Positions 45,290 through 57,640 are shown, counted from the first letter of the stretch. The stretch: 64,000 bases of DNA from Mimachlamys varia (GCA_947623455.1 OX392540.1:29568410-29632409); one strand, 5' to 3'. The notes: a model not told the origin generated them from the sequence alone. Numbers and translations: made by a program.

Positions 45290-48010
45290 TAGGTTACATA
45301 TAAGTCTGCAATAGTGTGCGCCTCTGACGGGTTACATGTAAGTCTGTAATAGTGTGCGCCTCTGACGGGTTACATGTAAGTCTGTAATAGTGTGCGCCTC
45401 TGACGGGTTACATGTAAGTCTGTAATAGTGTGCGCCTCTGACGGGTTACATGTAAGTCTGTAATAGTGTGCGCCTCTGACGGGTTACATGTAAGTCTGTA
45501 ATAGTGTGCGCCTCTGACGGGTTACATATAAGTCTGCAATAGTGTGCGCCTCTGACGGGCTACATGTAAGTCAATAATAGTGTGCGCCTCTGACGGGTTA
45601 CATGTAAGTCTGTAATAGTGTGCGCCTCTGACGGGTTACATATAAGTCTGCAATAGTGTGCGCCTCTGACGGGCTACATGTAAGTCAATAATAGTGTGCG
45701 CCTCTGACGGGTTACATATAAGTCTGCAATAGTGTGCGCCTCTGACGGGTTACATGTAAGTCTGTAATAGTGTACGCCTCTGACGGGTTACATGTAAGTC
45801 TGTAATAGTGTGCGCCTCTGACGGGTTACATGTAAGTCTGTAATAGTGTGCGCCTCTGACGGGTTACATGTAAGTCTGTAATAGTGTGCGCCTATGCAGG
45901 TTACATGTAAGTCTGTAATAGTGTGCGCCACTGACGGATTACATGTAAGTCTGTAATAGTGTGCGCCTCTGACGGGCTACATGTAAGTCTGTGATAGTGT
46001 GCGCCTCTGACGGGTTACATGTAAGTCTGTAATAGTGTGTCCCTCTGACGGGTTACATGTAAGTCTGTAATAGTGTGCGCCTCTGACGGGTTAATAGTGT
46101 GCGCCTCTGACGGGTTACATGTAAGTCTGTAATAGTGTGCGCCTCTGACGGGTTACATGTAAGTCAATAATAGTGTGCGCCTCTGACGGGTTACATGTAA
46201 GTCTGTAATAGTGTGCGCCTCTGACGGGTTACATGTAAGTCAACAATAGTGTGCGCCTCTGACGGGTTACATGTAAGTCAACAATAGTGTGCGCCTCTGA
46301 CGGGTTACATGTAAGTCTGTAATAGTGTGCGCCTCTGACGGGTTACATGTAAGTCAACAATAGTGTGCGCCTCTGACGGGTTACATGTAAGTCAACAATA
46401 GTGTGCGCCTCTGACGGGTTACATGTAAGTCTGTAATAGTGTGCGCCTCTGACGGGTTACATGTAAGTCTGTAATAGTGTACGCCTCTGACGGGTTACAT
46501 GTAAGTCTGTAATAGTGTGCGCCTCTGACGGGTTACATGTAAGTCTGTAATAGTGTGCGCCTCTGACGGGTTACATGTAAGTCTGTAATAGTGTGCGCCT
46601 ATGCAGGTTACATGTAGGTCTGTAATAGTGTGCGCCACTGACGGGTTACATGTAAGTCTGTAATAGTGTGCGCCTCTGACGGGCTACATGTAAGTCTGTG
46701 ATAGTGTGCGCCTCTGACTGGTTACATGTAAGTCTGTGATAGTGTGCGCCTCTGACGGGTTACATGTAAGTCTGTAATAGTGTGCCCCTCTGACGAGCTA
46801 CATGTAAGTCTGTAATAGTGTGCGCCTCTGACGGGTTACATGTAAGTCTGTGATAGTGTGCGCCTCTGACGGGCTACATGTAGGTCTGTAATAGTGTGCG
46901 CCTCTGATGGGTTATATGTAAGTCAATAATAGTGTGCGCCTCTGACGGGTTACATGTAAGTCTGTGATAGTGTGCGCCTCTGACGGGTTACATGTAAGTC
47001 TGTGATAGTGTGCGCCTCTGACTGGTTACATGTAAGTCTGTAATAGTGTGCGCCTCTGACGGGTTACATGTAAGTCTGTAATAGTGTACGCCTCTGACGG
47101 GTTACATGTAAGTCTGTAATAGTGTGCGCCTCTGACGGGTTACATGTAAGTCTGTAATAGTGTGCGCCTCTGACGGGTTACATGTAAGTCTGTAATAGTG
47201 TGCGCCTATGCAGGTTACATGTAGGTCTGTAATAGTGTGCGCCACTGACGGGTTACATGTAAGTCTGTAATAGTGTGCGCCTCTGACGGGCTACATGTAA
47301 GTCTGTGATAGTGTGCGCCTCTGACTGGTTACATGTAAGTCTGTGATAGTGTGCGCCTCTGACGGGTTACATGTAAGTCTGTAATAGTGTGCGCCTATGC
47401 AGGTTACATGTAGGTCTGTAATAGTGTGCGCCACTGACGGGTTACATGTAAGTCTGTAATAGTGTGCGCCTCTGACGGGCTACATGTAAGTCTGTGATAG
47501 TGTGCGCCTCTGACTGGTTACATGTAAGTCTGTGATAGTGTGCGCCTCTGACGGGTTACATGTAAGTCTGTAATAGTGTGCCCCTCTGACGAGCTACGTG
47601 TAAGTCTGTAATAGTGTGCGCCTCTGACGGGTTACATGTAAGTCTGTGATAGTGTGCGCCTCTGACGGGCTACATGTAGGTCTGTAATAGTGTGCGCCTC
47701 TGACGGGTTATATGTAAGTCAATAATAGTGTGCGCCTCTGACGGGTTACATGTAGGTCTGTAATAGTGTGCGCCTCTGACGGGTTATATGTAAGTCAATA
47801 ATAGTGTGCGCCTCTGACGGGTTACATGTAAGTCTGTGATAGTGTGCGCCTCTGACGGGTTACATGTAAGTCTGTGATAGTGTGCGCCTCTGACTGGTTA
47901 CATGTAAGTCTGTAATAGTGTGCGCCTCTGACGGGTTACATGTAAGTCTGCAATAACTCGCGCATTTGACGGGTTACATGGGAGTTAGAAATAGTGTGCG
48001 CTTCTGACGG
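45290..48010 (+). repeat. 38-bp satellite-like array (~71 copies)
   Basis: Unit GGGTTACATGTAAGTCTGTA followed by ATAGTGTGCGCCTCTGAC. Variant units (CCTATGCAGGTTACATGTAG, GTCAATAATAG, GTCAACAATAG) recur in the same order at several places (e.g. about 46590, 47200 and 47390), showing higher-order duplications. No coding sequence. Confidence 0.95.
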
Positions 48011-48302
48011 TATACTTCTTAGTGTGTACAAATGAAAAACCTAAGTTATCAGATCACAGGGACACGAGACAAATTAATGTTAGAACCTTCAACTAAAACT
48101 CTCCAAAATTATTCTTACTTTAAATAATTACGTTTATACCTCAGTTAAATGTAAGTAAGTTTTGGTATGCAGGTGTCTAGTTATGAATATTAATAAATAA
48201 AATATGCAACGAAGAGGTGTCGTACATGCTTCACAAAACATGAATAATTGTGATACTACAGGATTGTTGAGCATACGGTAGATATAATAGACATACATAA
48301 CG

Positions 48303-48530
48303 CCATTTACATATATTTACACCTCTCCCTTCCTGTGCTTAGTAAACTCTAACTGCGGAAATTTAAGCATTAAACTACATTCTGTTTCGAGTTATAGGAG
48401 ATATGACGCAAAGTGCATTACAGGAAAATAGCACCGCGCTAACGCGCACCATAGAATATATCCGTTGCCAACCGCGGGCATACTACCGTATACTCACTGA
48501 AAATGGTGTAAAATCCTGATGTATATTTAT
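48303..48530 (+). mobile_element. Foldback-ended MITE, internally deleted copy 3
   Basis: Retains the ACACCTCTCCCTTCC opening and half of the terminal hairpin (TTGCCAACCGCGGGCATACT). The middle found at 16.4 and 39.6 kb is missing. Confidence 0.65.
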
Positions 48531-48578
48531 AATATAGGTTTATCAAGTAAAAAAAACACACCATCTTCTAATATTGGG

Positions 48579-48870
48579 GAAAACGTAATGTAGGCGATGT
48601 TCTGACAGATACCAGTCAAGTTTGGTCCAAGCACAAGGACGAGAGGCGGGGGGGGGGATCTATAAGTCTATAAAAGATATTAAAAAGTAAATTTGGTTTC
48701 GTGATTGGTATGGTATATTTTGTCATGGTATTTTTTATATGGTATATTTTGTTATGGTATTTTTTATATGGTATATTTTGTCATGGTAATTTTTATATGG
48801 TATATTTTGTCATGGTATTTTTTTATATGAAAATTTTGTCATGGTTATTTTTTATATGGTATATTTTGTC
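48579..48870 (+). repeat. Left member of a direct duplication, with ~29-bp AT-rich repeats
   Basis: 48579-48800 matches 49748-49970, including TAGGCGATGTTCTGACAGAT and a variable G-run (GGCGGGGGGGGGG here). From 48700, TATATGGTATATTTTGTCAT repeats with a ~28-30-bp period. Confidence 0.85.
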
Positions 48871-48984
48871 ATGGAACCGGATCATAACACAAAGACGTGT
48901 TGGTTGCGTATTACTTAAAATAGATATATTGGCAAACGAAGTTGATCGATATTAATATATGATTATATATGATGAGATCATATA

Positions 48985-49695
48985 CATGTATCAACAATGT
49001 ATATTTTATATACATGTATCAACAATGTATATTTTATATACATGTATCAACAATGTATATTTTATATACATGTATCAACAATGTATATTTTATATACATG
49101 TATCAACAATGTATATTTTATTTACATGTATCAACAATGTATATTTTATTTACATGTATCAACAATGTATATTTTATATACATGTATCAACAATGTATAT
49201 TTTATTTGCGTGTATCAACAATGTATATTTTATATACATGTATCAACAATGTATATTTTATATACATGTATCAACAATGTATATTTTATTTACATGTATC
49301 AACAATGTATATTTTATATACATGTATCAACAATGTATATTTTATTTACATGTATCAACAATGTATATTTTATATACATGTATCAACAATGTATATTTTA
49401 TTTGCGTGTATCAACAATGTATATTTTATATACATGTATCAACAATGTATATTTTATTTACATGTATCAACAATGTATATTTTATATAAATGTATCAACA
49501 ATGTATATTTTATATACATGCATCAACAATGTATATTTTATATACATGTATCAACAATGTATATTTCATATACATGTATCAACAATGTATATTTTATATA
49601 CATGTATCAACAATGTATATTTTATATACATGTATCAACAATGTATATTTTATTTGCGTGTATCAACAATGTATATTTTATTTGCGTGTATAGAC
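48985..49695 (+). repeat. 28-bp minisatellite (~25 copies), open in all three forward frames
   Basis: Unit ATGTATCAACAATGTATATTTTATATAC. Because 28 is not a multiple of three and the unit has no stop in any forward frame, frames of up to 245 codons run through it (MYQQCIFYIHVSTMYILYTC pattern). I judge these non-coding. Confidence 0.93.
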
Positions 49696-49747
49696 TTGAG
49701 GGTTAATTGATTCATGGCAGCCTTTATTTACAACCACGAATACGTGA

Positions 49748-50360
49748 GAAAACGTTATGTAGGCGATGTTCTGACAGATACCAGTCAAGTTTGGTCCAAG
49801 CACAAGGACGAGAGGCGGGGGGGATCTATAAGTCTATAAAAGATATTAAAAAGTAAATTTGGTTTCGTGATTGGTATGGTATATTTTGTCATGGTATTTT
49901 TTATATGGTATATTTTGTTATGGTATTTTTTATATGGTATATTTTGTCATGGTAATTTTTATATGGTTTATTTTGTCGTGGATATTTTTATATGGTGTAC
50001 ATGTATTTTGTCATGATATTTTTGTTATATGGTATATTTTGTTATGGTAATTTTTTATATGGTATATTCTGTCATGCTATTTTTTATATGGTTTATTTTT
50101 TCATGGTATTTTTTATATGGATTATTTTGTCATGGTTTTTTATAGGTATATTTTGTCATGGTAATTTTTTATATGGATTATTTTGTCATGGTGATTTTTT
50201 ATATGGTATTTTGTTATGGTAATTTTTTATATGGTTTATTTTGTCATAGTATTTTTTATATGGTTTATTTTGTCATAGTATTTTTTTATATGGTATATTT
50301 TGTAATGGTAATTTTTTATATGGTTTATTTTGTCATAGTATTTTTTATATAGTATATTTT
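49748..50360 (+). repeat. Right member of the direct duplication, with ~29-bp AT-rich repeats
   Basis: 49748-49970 repeats 48579-48800 at an offset of 1169 bp. The TATGGTATATTTTGTCATGG repeats then continue to about 50360 (about 17 units). Confidence 0.85.
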
Positions 50361-50691
50361 GAACGGATATGTGTGGCCACTCAACTGACACATTCTGCAG
50401 TAAGTTAATTGGTTTTTAATTGAGTTCCCGTCACTTTCTTTTGCAAGGAATAGCATTGTAGAGATTGTAGGGGCACTAGTCAGGAATGTGTTTCCCATTG
50501 TTATCATATTTGTTTTGTTTCCTTCAACAGATAAACAAATACTATGATAAATCTCCATTGATGGATAAATAATTACAATTATATGGTATAAATGACCTGA
50601 AAAAAATATGATGTTGACTGTTCTTCAGTAGTCTCTGATAATTAACAAATACAAATGTGATATTTTCATCCGGATAACATTTTTTGTTGTT

Positions 50692-50929
50692 GTATAAACT
50701 TTATTTCTTTTACAACATTTATGAAACAAGTTATCAAACTTATATTAATCACTCTTGGTGGCTCGGATGTTAGCGCGCGAGGGGTCTTACTGTGGGAGGA
50801 AACCGGAGTACCCGGATGAAACCCACGTGGTCGGGCAGGTGACCCCCTTATACCTTTTCACGTCCGGTCGGGGAATCGAACTCCGGCCGCCTTGGTGAAA
50901 GACAAGTGTGCTATCCACTGCACCTCGAC
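50692..50929 (-). mobile_element. tRNA-derived SINE, copy 2
   Basis: Same family and orientation as 43683-43925, including the B-box region GAGTTCGATTCCCC and the tail TAATTTT...AAATAAAGTTT reversed. No clear target duplication. The tRNA-like head lacks a few bases around the A box. Confidence 0.85.
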
Positions 50930-51303
50930 CTGTTCTGCCTATTTATTTTCTATAAGCCTCGCGATGTTTCTGGGGACACTTAAAAATAAAGGTGACCTAT
51001 TAAGTTGATGGTGTAGTGTTATCACAGAAAGATTTGGTTACACAAGTTAGCATACGTGACATTTGTTTAAATTGCAGATGTTACAGAAGGCGTATGGACC
51101 CCGTTCTGTATATTATTCAACATTCTATAGGTATGCTAGTCCAGACTTGACTATTTTATATATATTCTCAGAAGTCTATCGGATTGTTGCTGGTGGTTAC
51201 ATTCCGCCAAGTGTCCATTGGTTCCTGGAACTCGTTATCGGAGAAACTGCACGACTCCGAATCCATTCCAGGAAGTTTAATTTCTTACTGGTTGACTAGC
51301 TGT

Positions 51304-51474
51304 GATTGGTCAGGTGTCTTGAGTTTAACAAGAGTCACCCGCAGAGAGGGTAGGTGAGCGTAACCCGTCGATATCGAGGATGAACAACAGTATATAATAT
51401 ATTCTTGTCATAGGCTGTTCGTTATAACCGCGACTGACACTCCGTCTAACTTACAGGTCACAGACAGTGTACAG
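51304..51474 (+). promoter_or_regulatory. Candidate promoter and non-coding first exon of the CMBL-like gene
   Basis: ATTGG (inverted CCAAT, near 51306) and TATATAATAT (51391-51400) precede a short segment ending CAG|GTAGGT (donor at 51475). The first coding exon of the CMBL-like gene begins after a 3' splice site at 54108, so it needs an upstream leader exon, and this is the best one in view. The link is inference. Confidence 0.4.
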
Positions 51475-51754
51475 GTAGGTTATTCGACACTTTAGTAGGC
51501 TGAGACCATATACTTATTTGTAGTTATATACCTGGGTTAATTATCCTCCAGGAACAGGTAAGATATTTAGAATGCTCTGGTCTAGAGACGGAATTCTACA
51601 CTATCTGTATATTAATTTTAATGTGTAATATAAACATAATGATTCATGACCGCACATGTTTACACTAAGGTACAGATCAATGCTTGTTAGTAATGTGCAG
51701 CGTAAAACAGGTGTTCTAATACAACACTAACCATATATCTATCAGAAAGAGTTA

Positions 51755-53790
51755 ACTATGTACTCAACATGTACGTCAATATAGACTTCACGTAGCACGG
51801 TAAATGTATACTTCACGTAGCACGCTAAATATATACTTCCCGTAGCACGGTAAATATATACTTTACGTAACACGGTTAATATAGACTTCACGTAGCACGG
51901 TAAAATATATACTTTACGTAAAACGGTCAATATATACTTCACGTAGCACTGAATATTTTGTACTTTACGTAATACGGTAAATATATACTTTACGTAACAC
52001 GGTTAATATAGACTTCACGTAGCACGGTAAAACATATACTTTACGTAACACGGTCAATACATACTTCACGTAGCACGGTAAACATTTACTTTATGCAACA
52101 CAGTAAAAATTTACTTTATGTAACACGGTAAACATTTACTTTATGCAACACAGTAAAAATTTACTTTATGTAACACGGTAAACATTTACTTTATGCAACA
52201 CGGTAAACATGTACTTTATGTGACACGGTAAACATTTGCTTTATGTAATACGGTAAACATGTACTTTATGTAACACGGTAATTATATACTTATGTAATAC
52301 GGTTAACATTTACTTTACGTTACACGGTAAACATATACTTAACGTAACACGGTAAACATGAACTTTGAGTAACACGGTAAACATGTACTTTACGTAACAC
52401 GGTAAACATATACTTTACGTAACACGGTAAACATATACTTTACGTAACACGGTAAACACGTACTTTACGTAACAAGGTAAACATGTACTTTACGTAACAC
52501 GGTAAACATGTACTTTACGTAACATGGTAAACATATACTTTACGTAACACGGTAAACATGGACTTTATGTAACACGATAAACATATACTTTACGTAACAC
52601 GGTAAACACGTACTTTACGTAATACGGTAAATATGTACTAAACGTAACATGGTAAACATATACTTTACGTAACACGGTAAACATGTACTTTACGTAACAT
52701 GGTAAACATATACTTTACGTAACACGGTAAACATGTACTTTACGTAACACGATAAACATATACTTTACGTAACACGGTAAACACGTACTTTACGTAACAA
52801 GGTAAACATGTACTTTATGTAACACGGTAAACATATACTTTATGTAACACGGTAAACATGTACTTTACGTAACACGGTAAACATGGACTTTATGTAACAC
52901 GATAAACATGTACTTTACGTAACACGGTAAATATTTGCTTTATGTAACACGATAAACATGTACTTTATGTAACACGGTAAATATGAACTTTACGTAACAC
53001 GGTTAACATGTACTTTATGTAACACGGTAAATATGTTCTTTATGTAACACGGTAAATATGTACTAAACGTAACACGGTAAAGATTTGCTTTATGTAACAC
53101 GATAAACATGTACTTTATGTAACACGGTAAATATGAACTTTACGTAACACGGTTAACATGTACTTTATGTAACACGGTAAATATGTACTTTATGTTACAC
53201 GGTAAACATGTACTTTACATGAAAACGGTAAACATGTACTTTATGTAACACGGTAAACATTTGCTTTATGTAACACGGTAAACATGTACTTTACGTAACA
53301 CGGTAAACATGGACTTTATGTAACACGATAAACATGTACTTTACGTAACACGGTAAATATTTGCTTTATGTAACACGATAAACATGTACTTTATGTAACA
53401 CGGTAAATATGAACTTTACGTAACACGGTTAACATGTACTTTATGTAACACGGTAAATATGTTCTTTATGTAACACGATAAACATGTACTTTACGTAACA
53501 CGGTAAATATTTGCTTTATGTAACACGATAAACATGTACTTTATGTAACACGGTAAATATGAACTTTACGTAACACGGTTAACATGTACTTTATGTAACA
53601 CGGTAAATATGTACTTTATGTTACACGGTAAACATGTACTTTACATGAAAACGGTAAACATGTACTTTATGTAACACGGTAAACATTTGCTTTACGTAAC
53701 ACGGTTAACATGTACTTTACGTAACACGGTTAACATGTACTTTAAGTAACACGGTAAATATGTACTTAACGTAACAGGGTTAACATGTAC
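51755..53790 (+). repeat. ~25-bp minisatellite rich in TTAYGTAA (~80 copies)
   Basis: Unit about ACTTTACGTAACACGGTAAACATGT with C/T exchange in TTACGTAA / TTATGTAA. The first ~12 units are a GTAGCACGG variant. Sub-blocks recur (e.g. 52900-53080, 53090-53230 and 53340-53470). It lies between the candidate promoter and the first coding exon of the CMBL-like gene. Confidence 0.93.
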
Positions 53791-53792
53791 TA

Positions 53793-54003
53793 CTTGCCTT
53801 TCACCAAGGCGACCTGGGTTCGATTCTCTCAATCGGACTTTAAAGGTATGGGGTCATCTGACCGACCATGTGGGTTTTCTCCCGGTACTCCGGTTTTCGC
53901 CAACAATAGGACACCTCGCGCGCTAACATTCGGGACAACAACAGTGATAAATATAAATTGGATAACTTCTTTCATTATTATTGCAAAATGATTAAAGTTT
54001 TTA
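53793..54003 (+). mobile_element. tRNA-derived SINE, copy 3 (5'-truncated)
   Basis: Begins in the tRNA-like head (CTTGCCTTTCACCAAGGCGA), keeps the B box GGGTTCGATTCTC and the conserved GGGTTTTCTCCCGGTACTCC, and ends with GATTAAAGTTT. The A box is missing. It directly abuts the 25-bp array. Confidence 0.85.
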
Positions 54004-54120
54004 TTGCAGATACAATGCCAACAGTAAAGGCAACAGTGCAATGTATAGACTGTCGCTTGGTGGTGGCCTAAATCTTCAGTAAATAAACCTGCTCATCTCC
54101 TTTTTCAGATTGTTGGCGCC

Positions 54121-54441
54121 ATGGCTTCAAATCAAATCAAATTTGCCTCAGAAAACACCAAGGGGGAATGTCCCGGGGCACTTTTCGGGAAGAACTCAAA
54201 ATCCAAAAAAGGATTGGTTGTAATTCAGGAATGGTGGGGGATGAACGATCAGATCCAGGCAGAGGCTGAGTCGATCAAAAAAAAGGGAGACTTCATGGTA
54301 ATTGTGCCCGATCTTTACCGGGGAAAGGTTGCCACGGACAACGAAGAGGCAGGACACATGATGGGGAGCCTAGACTGGAACGGAGCCGTGATGGATATCA
54401 AGGGAGCGGCCTTAAAGCTAAAAGCCCTTGGTTGTACCAAG
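54121..54441 (+). CDS. CMBL-like exon 1 (first coding)
   Basis: 107 codons in phase 0, ending ACCAAG|GTGTGT. Encodes the N-terminal strand, QEWWG, PDLYRGK and the helix before the nucleophile (LKALGCTK). Confidence 0.9.
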
Positions 54442-56406
54442 GTGTGTACAGCTTTGATTCTCCTGATAAAGCAATGATCTAAGGAGTCGAATGGCGAAGT
54501 AGTCATCGTGCTTGTATTTCACGTAGAGTAATCATACTCAAAAATCAGCTTGTTTGTATTAAGTAAACGCTGGTCTACTACAAGTATACAATTATTTCAC
54601 TGGAAATAATTCTATATCTTCAGATACCCCATTGGAAACATCTTTGTCCAGGACTATATATTGTGGAAGCATCTTTGTCTTTCTCGTGATCCAACAAAGT
54701 TGCCACCATTTCCTGGACTCTTGTCGGTCAAAATTCAAATAGTAACCTATTTTGATGAAATTTGGAACGTAGGTGTATTGACTCTACGAACACAGCCATC
54801 ACTTTGGTTTCATGATTCTTCAAAATGCCCCAAATTCCATGCCTCTAATTGGTCAAAATTTCGATATTGTCGGATTTGTATGAAATTGGTATGTATGTGT
54901 TTTATGCCTCTACAAACACTGTTACATTTTCGTTTTTCTGATTCAAGACAATTCTGGCCATATCACGGCCTCTTTGTTATCGTCCGATATTATGAAATTC
55001 CATTAAGTAGATTCCGTACGTATAATTGAATTCATATAAATGTTTACTTTTCTTTGGTTTGAATTTTTGTCTAGCGTTCGATGAAAGTCGAAAAAAGCGG
55101 CGGCGGCCGCGACCGCATCAGCAATTGCGTAAAAGTCCACAGTGTTATAATTATCCAATTTAATTGAAAATTAGTCACATTACTCTGACTATCATACTTA
55201 ATACGTAACCTCGGGTTTATGTATTTTATGGCAAAAACATGTGAATTTTGAGAATTTGCGTTAATGTCCACTTTTTATATAATGTTATATTGATATCCGA
55301 TTGAATTTCCACTTAACATAGTTACTGATTATACCATACTGAACACCTAACTGAAATTATGAGAAAATTTATTTTCAGTTTCTGCTATTTTGCGGTTAAA
55401 AGATGTGAATTTTGATAATTTACGTTGGCGTCCACTTTTTATAGTGTTATTGATATGTAATTAAATTGAAACTTTTCTGAGTTACTGATATCATCTTGTG
55501 TGTATTTTCGGCATACTATTATATTCCGTTTGGACTTTAAAGGCCCAATATACGTAACTTCAGAACAATTTTCGTGATTCTGAAAAATTCTGAAAAAAAT
55601 TCCAGTTGATAATCATGCAAAAGTAAGCTTAAAACGATGTAAACCTGAGCGGTAACTAACAAGAAACTCCTGACACAAAAATGCAAATAATTGAAAACAA
55701 TTCAGGTGGGGCCCACTTCAACAACAAACCGAAGTTAGAAGACAAAATGGACGCGTGTTTACAAATACCGAGTTTCAATATGCTGTTGTACCGGTAACTG
55801 CGTCAGAATTCATCTTGAATATTGCTGATATCAGTTAATCTTAACTAAATATATAAATATAATAAGTTATTAGGCTTGATTTTCGCTTCACGTTTTGCCG
55901 AAAGTTACGTATATTGGGCCTTTCAGTTTATCGACAAAGCGAGAATTCTTGCCGTTATTATACAATTGAAATGTTAAACAATTCGATATTGAAATGTTAA
56001 ATATATAAAATGTTTATTAATCAACTTTTGATGTTTTCAGGTCGGTGTGACGGGATTCTGTATGGGCGGGGCATTGTCATTCGCTGCAGCCGTACTTCTG
56101 AAGGACGTAGTAAATGCAGCAGCGCCATTTTATGGCATTCCTTCTGACGAACTTGCTGACGTATCAAAAATCACCATTCCACTCCAATGTCATTTTGGCA
56201 AACAGGACACTGTAGAGGGATTCTCTTGTCCAAAGTCACAAGCCAAGCTGAAGGAAAAGTTGGATAAGGGAGGCGTAAAATACGAGTTCCATGCTTACGA
56301 AGCTGGGCACGCATTCACCAACAGTACCTCACTCAATTATAACGAAGAATGCAGTAAGGCCGCTTTAACCAAGATGGTAGATTTCATGAACACAAATCTG
56401 TCATAA
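54121..56406 (+). CDS. Dienelactone hydrolase / carboxymethylenebutenolidase-like protein (CMBL-like)
   Basis: Two coding exons, 54121-54441 and 56041-56406, give 228 residues, close to the usual 230-245 of the family. The catalytic triad is Cys114 in GFCMGG, Asp163 in GKQDTVEG and His197 in EAGHAF. Glu37 in VVIQEWWG matches the Glu that holds the Cys in bacterial dienelactone hydrolase. The fold is a cytosolic alpha/beta hydrolase; animal CMBL hydrolyses cyclic esters. There is no signal peptide. ATG 54121 sits 12 bases after a splice acceptor (CTCCTTTTTCAG, ending 54108) in the context GCGCCATGG. The intron holds a TTAA MITE. AATAAA is at 57018. Confidence 0.92.
54442..55540. other. CMBL-like intron, first part
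   Basis: A 122-codon frame (54661-55029) has no recognised domain and no splice context. A segment with GTGAATTTTGAGAATTTGCGTT near 55240 recurs loosely at 55405. No gene is seen. Confidence 0.4.
55541..55921 (+). mobile_element. TTAA-flanked MITE, copy 2 (in the CMBL-like intron)
   Basis: Same family and orientation as 19755-20124. TTAA is on the left; TTCA on the right shows decay of the target copy. Ends AGGCCCAATATACGTAACTT and its complement. Confidence 0.85.
56041..56406 (+). CDS. CMBL-like exon 2 (terminal)
   Basis: Acceptor TGATGTTTTCAG. Starts at VGVTGFCMGG with the nucleophile Cys and ends DFMNTNLS and TAA. Contains all three triad residues. Confidence 0.92.
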   Translation, partial: VGVTGFCMGGALSFAAAVLLKDVVNAAAPFYGIPSDELADVSKITIPLQCHFGKQDTVEGFSCPKSQAKLKEKLDKGGVKYEFHAYEAGHAFTNSTSLNYNEECSKAALTKMVDFMNTNLS

Positions 56407-56409
56407 ACA

Positions 56410-56590
56410 TTGTTATAGAAACAGCTTGACCCGTCCGTAGTATTGTATCCAGGTATAGAAACAGCTTGACCGGTATGTAGTATTGTATCCAGATACAGAA
56501 ACAGCTTGACCAGTACGTAGTTTAAGACCAGGTATAGAAACAGCTTGACCGGTAAGAAGTATTGTATCCAGGTATACAAAAAGCTTGACC
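56410..56590 (+). repeat. ~44-bp tandem repeat (4-5 copies) in the CMBL-like 3' UTR
   Basis: Unit TATAGAAACAGCTTGACCGG followed by TA-GTAGTATTGTATCCAGG. It starts a few bases after the stop codon, so it is probably transcribed. Confidence 0.85.
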
Positions 56591-56599
56591 ACTGCGTAT

Positions 56600-57339
56600 A
56601 GTACACGTATGTATCCAGTTACATATGTTAAAACACCAGTACCTTCGGGACAGGGACCAGCAATCGATGTTATATTTTGAACAGTTTTTTTTATCCATTT
56701 GACCTTTTCAGACAACATATAGTTATCATTCAATTCGATGGGGTTTCTATGTTCAATACTTTATAAAAATTGCGCTATATCTTTCGTCAGTTAATTTTTT
56801 TTGTTAGATGTTTTCGTATTGACATGAAAACAAATTGGTGGTTCCTTGAAAGTACATGTAAAGATATAGTTGCTCACTATGTTTACTGAGAATTGGCTGT
56901 TTTGGTGTCGTGGTTTCGTAGTGAGTGTTCCTACATTGTAACAGAACCTTATAAACAGAGCATAGCTTTTAATTTCAATATCGTTTCAGATTTAGAAAGT
57001 GTAACAAACAAACAGAAAATAAAAATTAATTTGTATATATGCACTTCTTTGATTTTGTTATCATCAGTTTATTGTAGCAGAAAAACAAATACTTATGTAT
57101 TACGTGTTTTAGCAACATTGTGTATCCGCCGGGGAAATCGGTTGCTCGGAGATTATAAAATATGGCCACGGCATTTGTCAATATTTTTCGATTAATTACA
57201 ACTGATGAAGTTGATTTGAACTAACAGCAGAAACAGTGGGAAAGGGTGGGATGCTCAATATTGGTATAACTGAATTGTTTTGATTTCTTGGCGATAATTG
57301 TAACGATTGTACCAGTGCCGACAGTTCTCCAGACTCTGA
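56600..57339. other. CMBL-like 3' region
   Basis: AATAAA at 57018-57023 is a candidate polyadenylation site. A 100-codon frame at 56893-57195 shows no domain. Nothing else is recognised. Confidence 0.4.
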
Positions 57340-57640
57340 CGTCATTCCTCAGCTCGGAACACCTGGCACCGGGATCATGAAACAATCTTACTTTAGTTTG
57401 TGTTAAGCCAATCAGGTATGGCGTTACTTTTTGTAACGTTAAACGTGATTGGCTAAGTCAAAACTGAAGACAAATTTAGACTTAAGATTGTTTCGTGATC
57501 CTGGGGGCTGTTCTTATTCTCTTGTACTTTTACAATGGTCCCCTTGTAGATATTTCCTTTCGGTCATATTTTGTCCCTGGTTCAATCGATTTTGGGTTCG
57601 GATTATGATTTTGTTAATGCTTCGGTATTCTCTAATTTAT
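57340..57640. repeat. Dispersed repeat with a second, different MITE at the same site
   Basis: CGGAACACCTGG...CTTATTCTCTTGTAC is the same host repeat as at 41595-41900 and 60120-60030. Here it is interrupted (about 57369-57507) by an element with ends CCGGGATCATGAAACAATCTTA-like and its complement TAAGATTGTTTCGTGATCC. The inside contains GCCAATCA and TAACGTTA, also seen at 58090-58130. Confidence 0.65.

Noticed and set aside
48959..49710. Long forward ORFs (176-245 codons) in the 28-bp array
   Set aside because: All three forward frames are open only because the unit lacks stops and 28 is not a multiple of three; there is no gene context.
54661..55029. 122-codon ORF in the CMBL-like intron
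   Set aside because: Not needed by the gene model: exon 1 joins exon 2 in phase with a continuous hydrolase fold. No domain seen.
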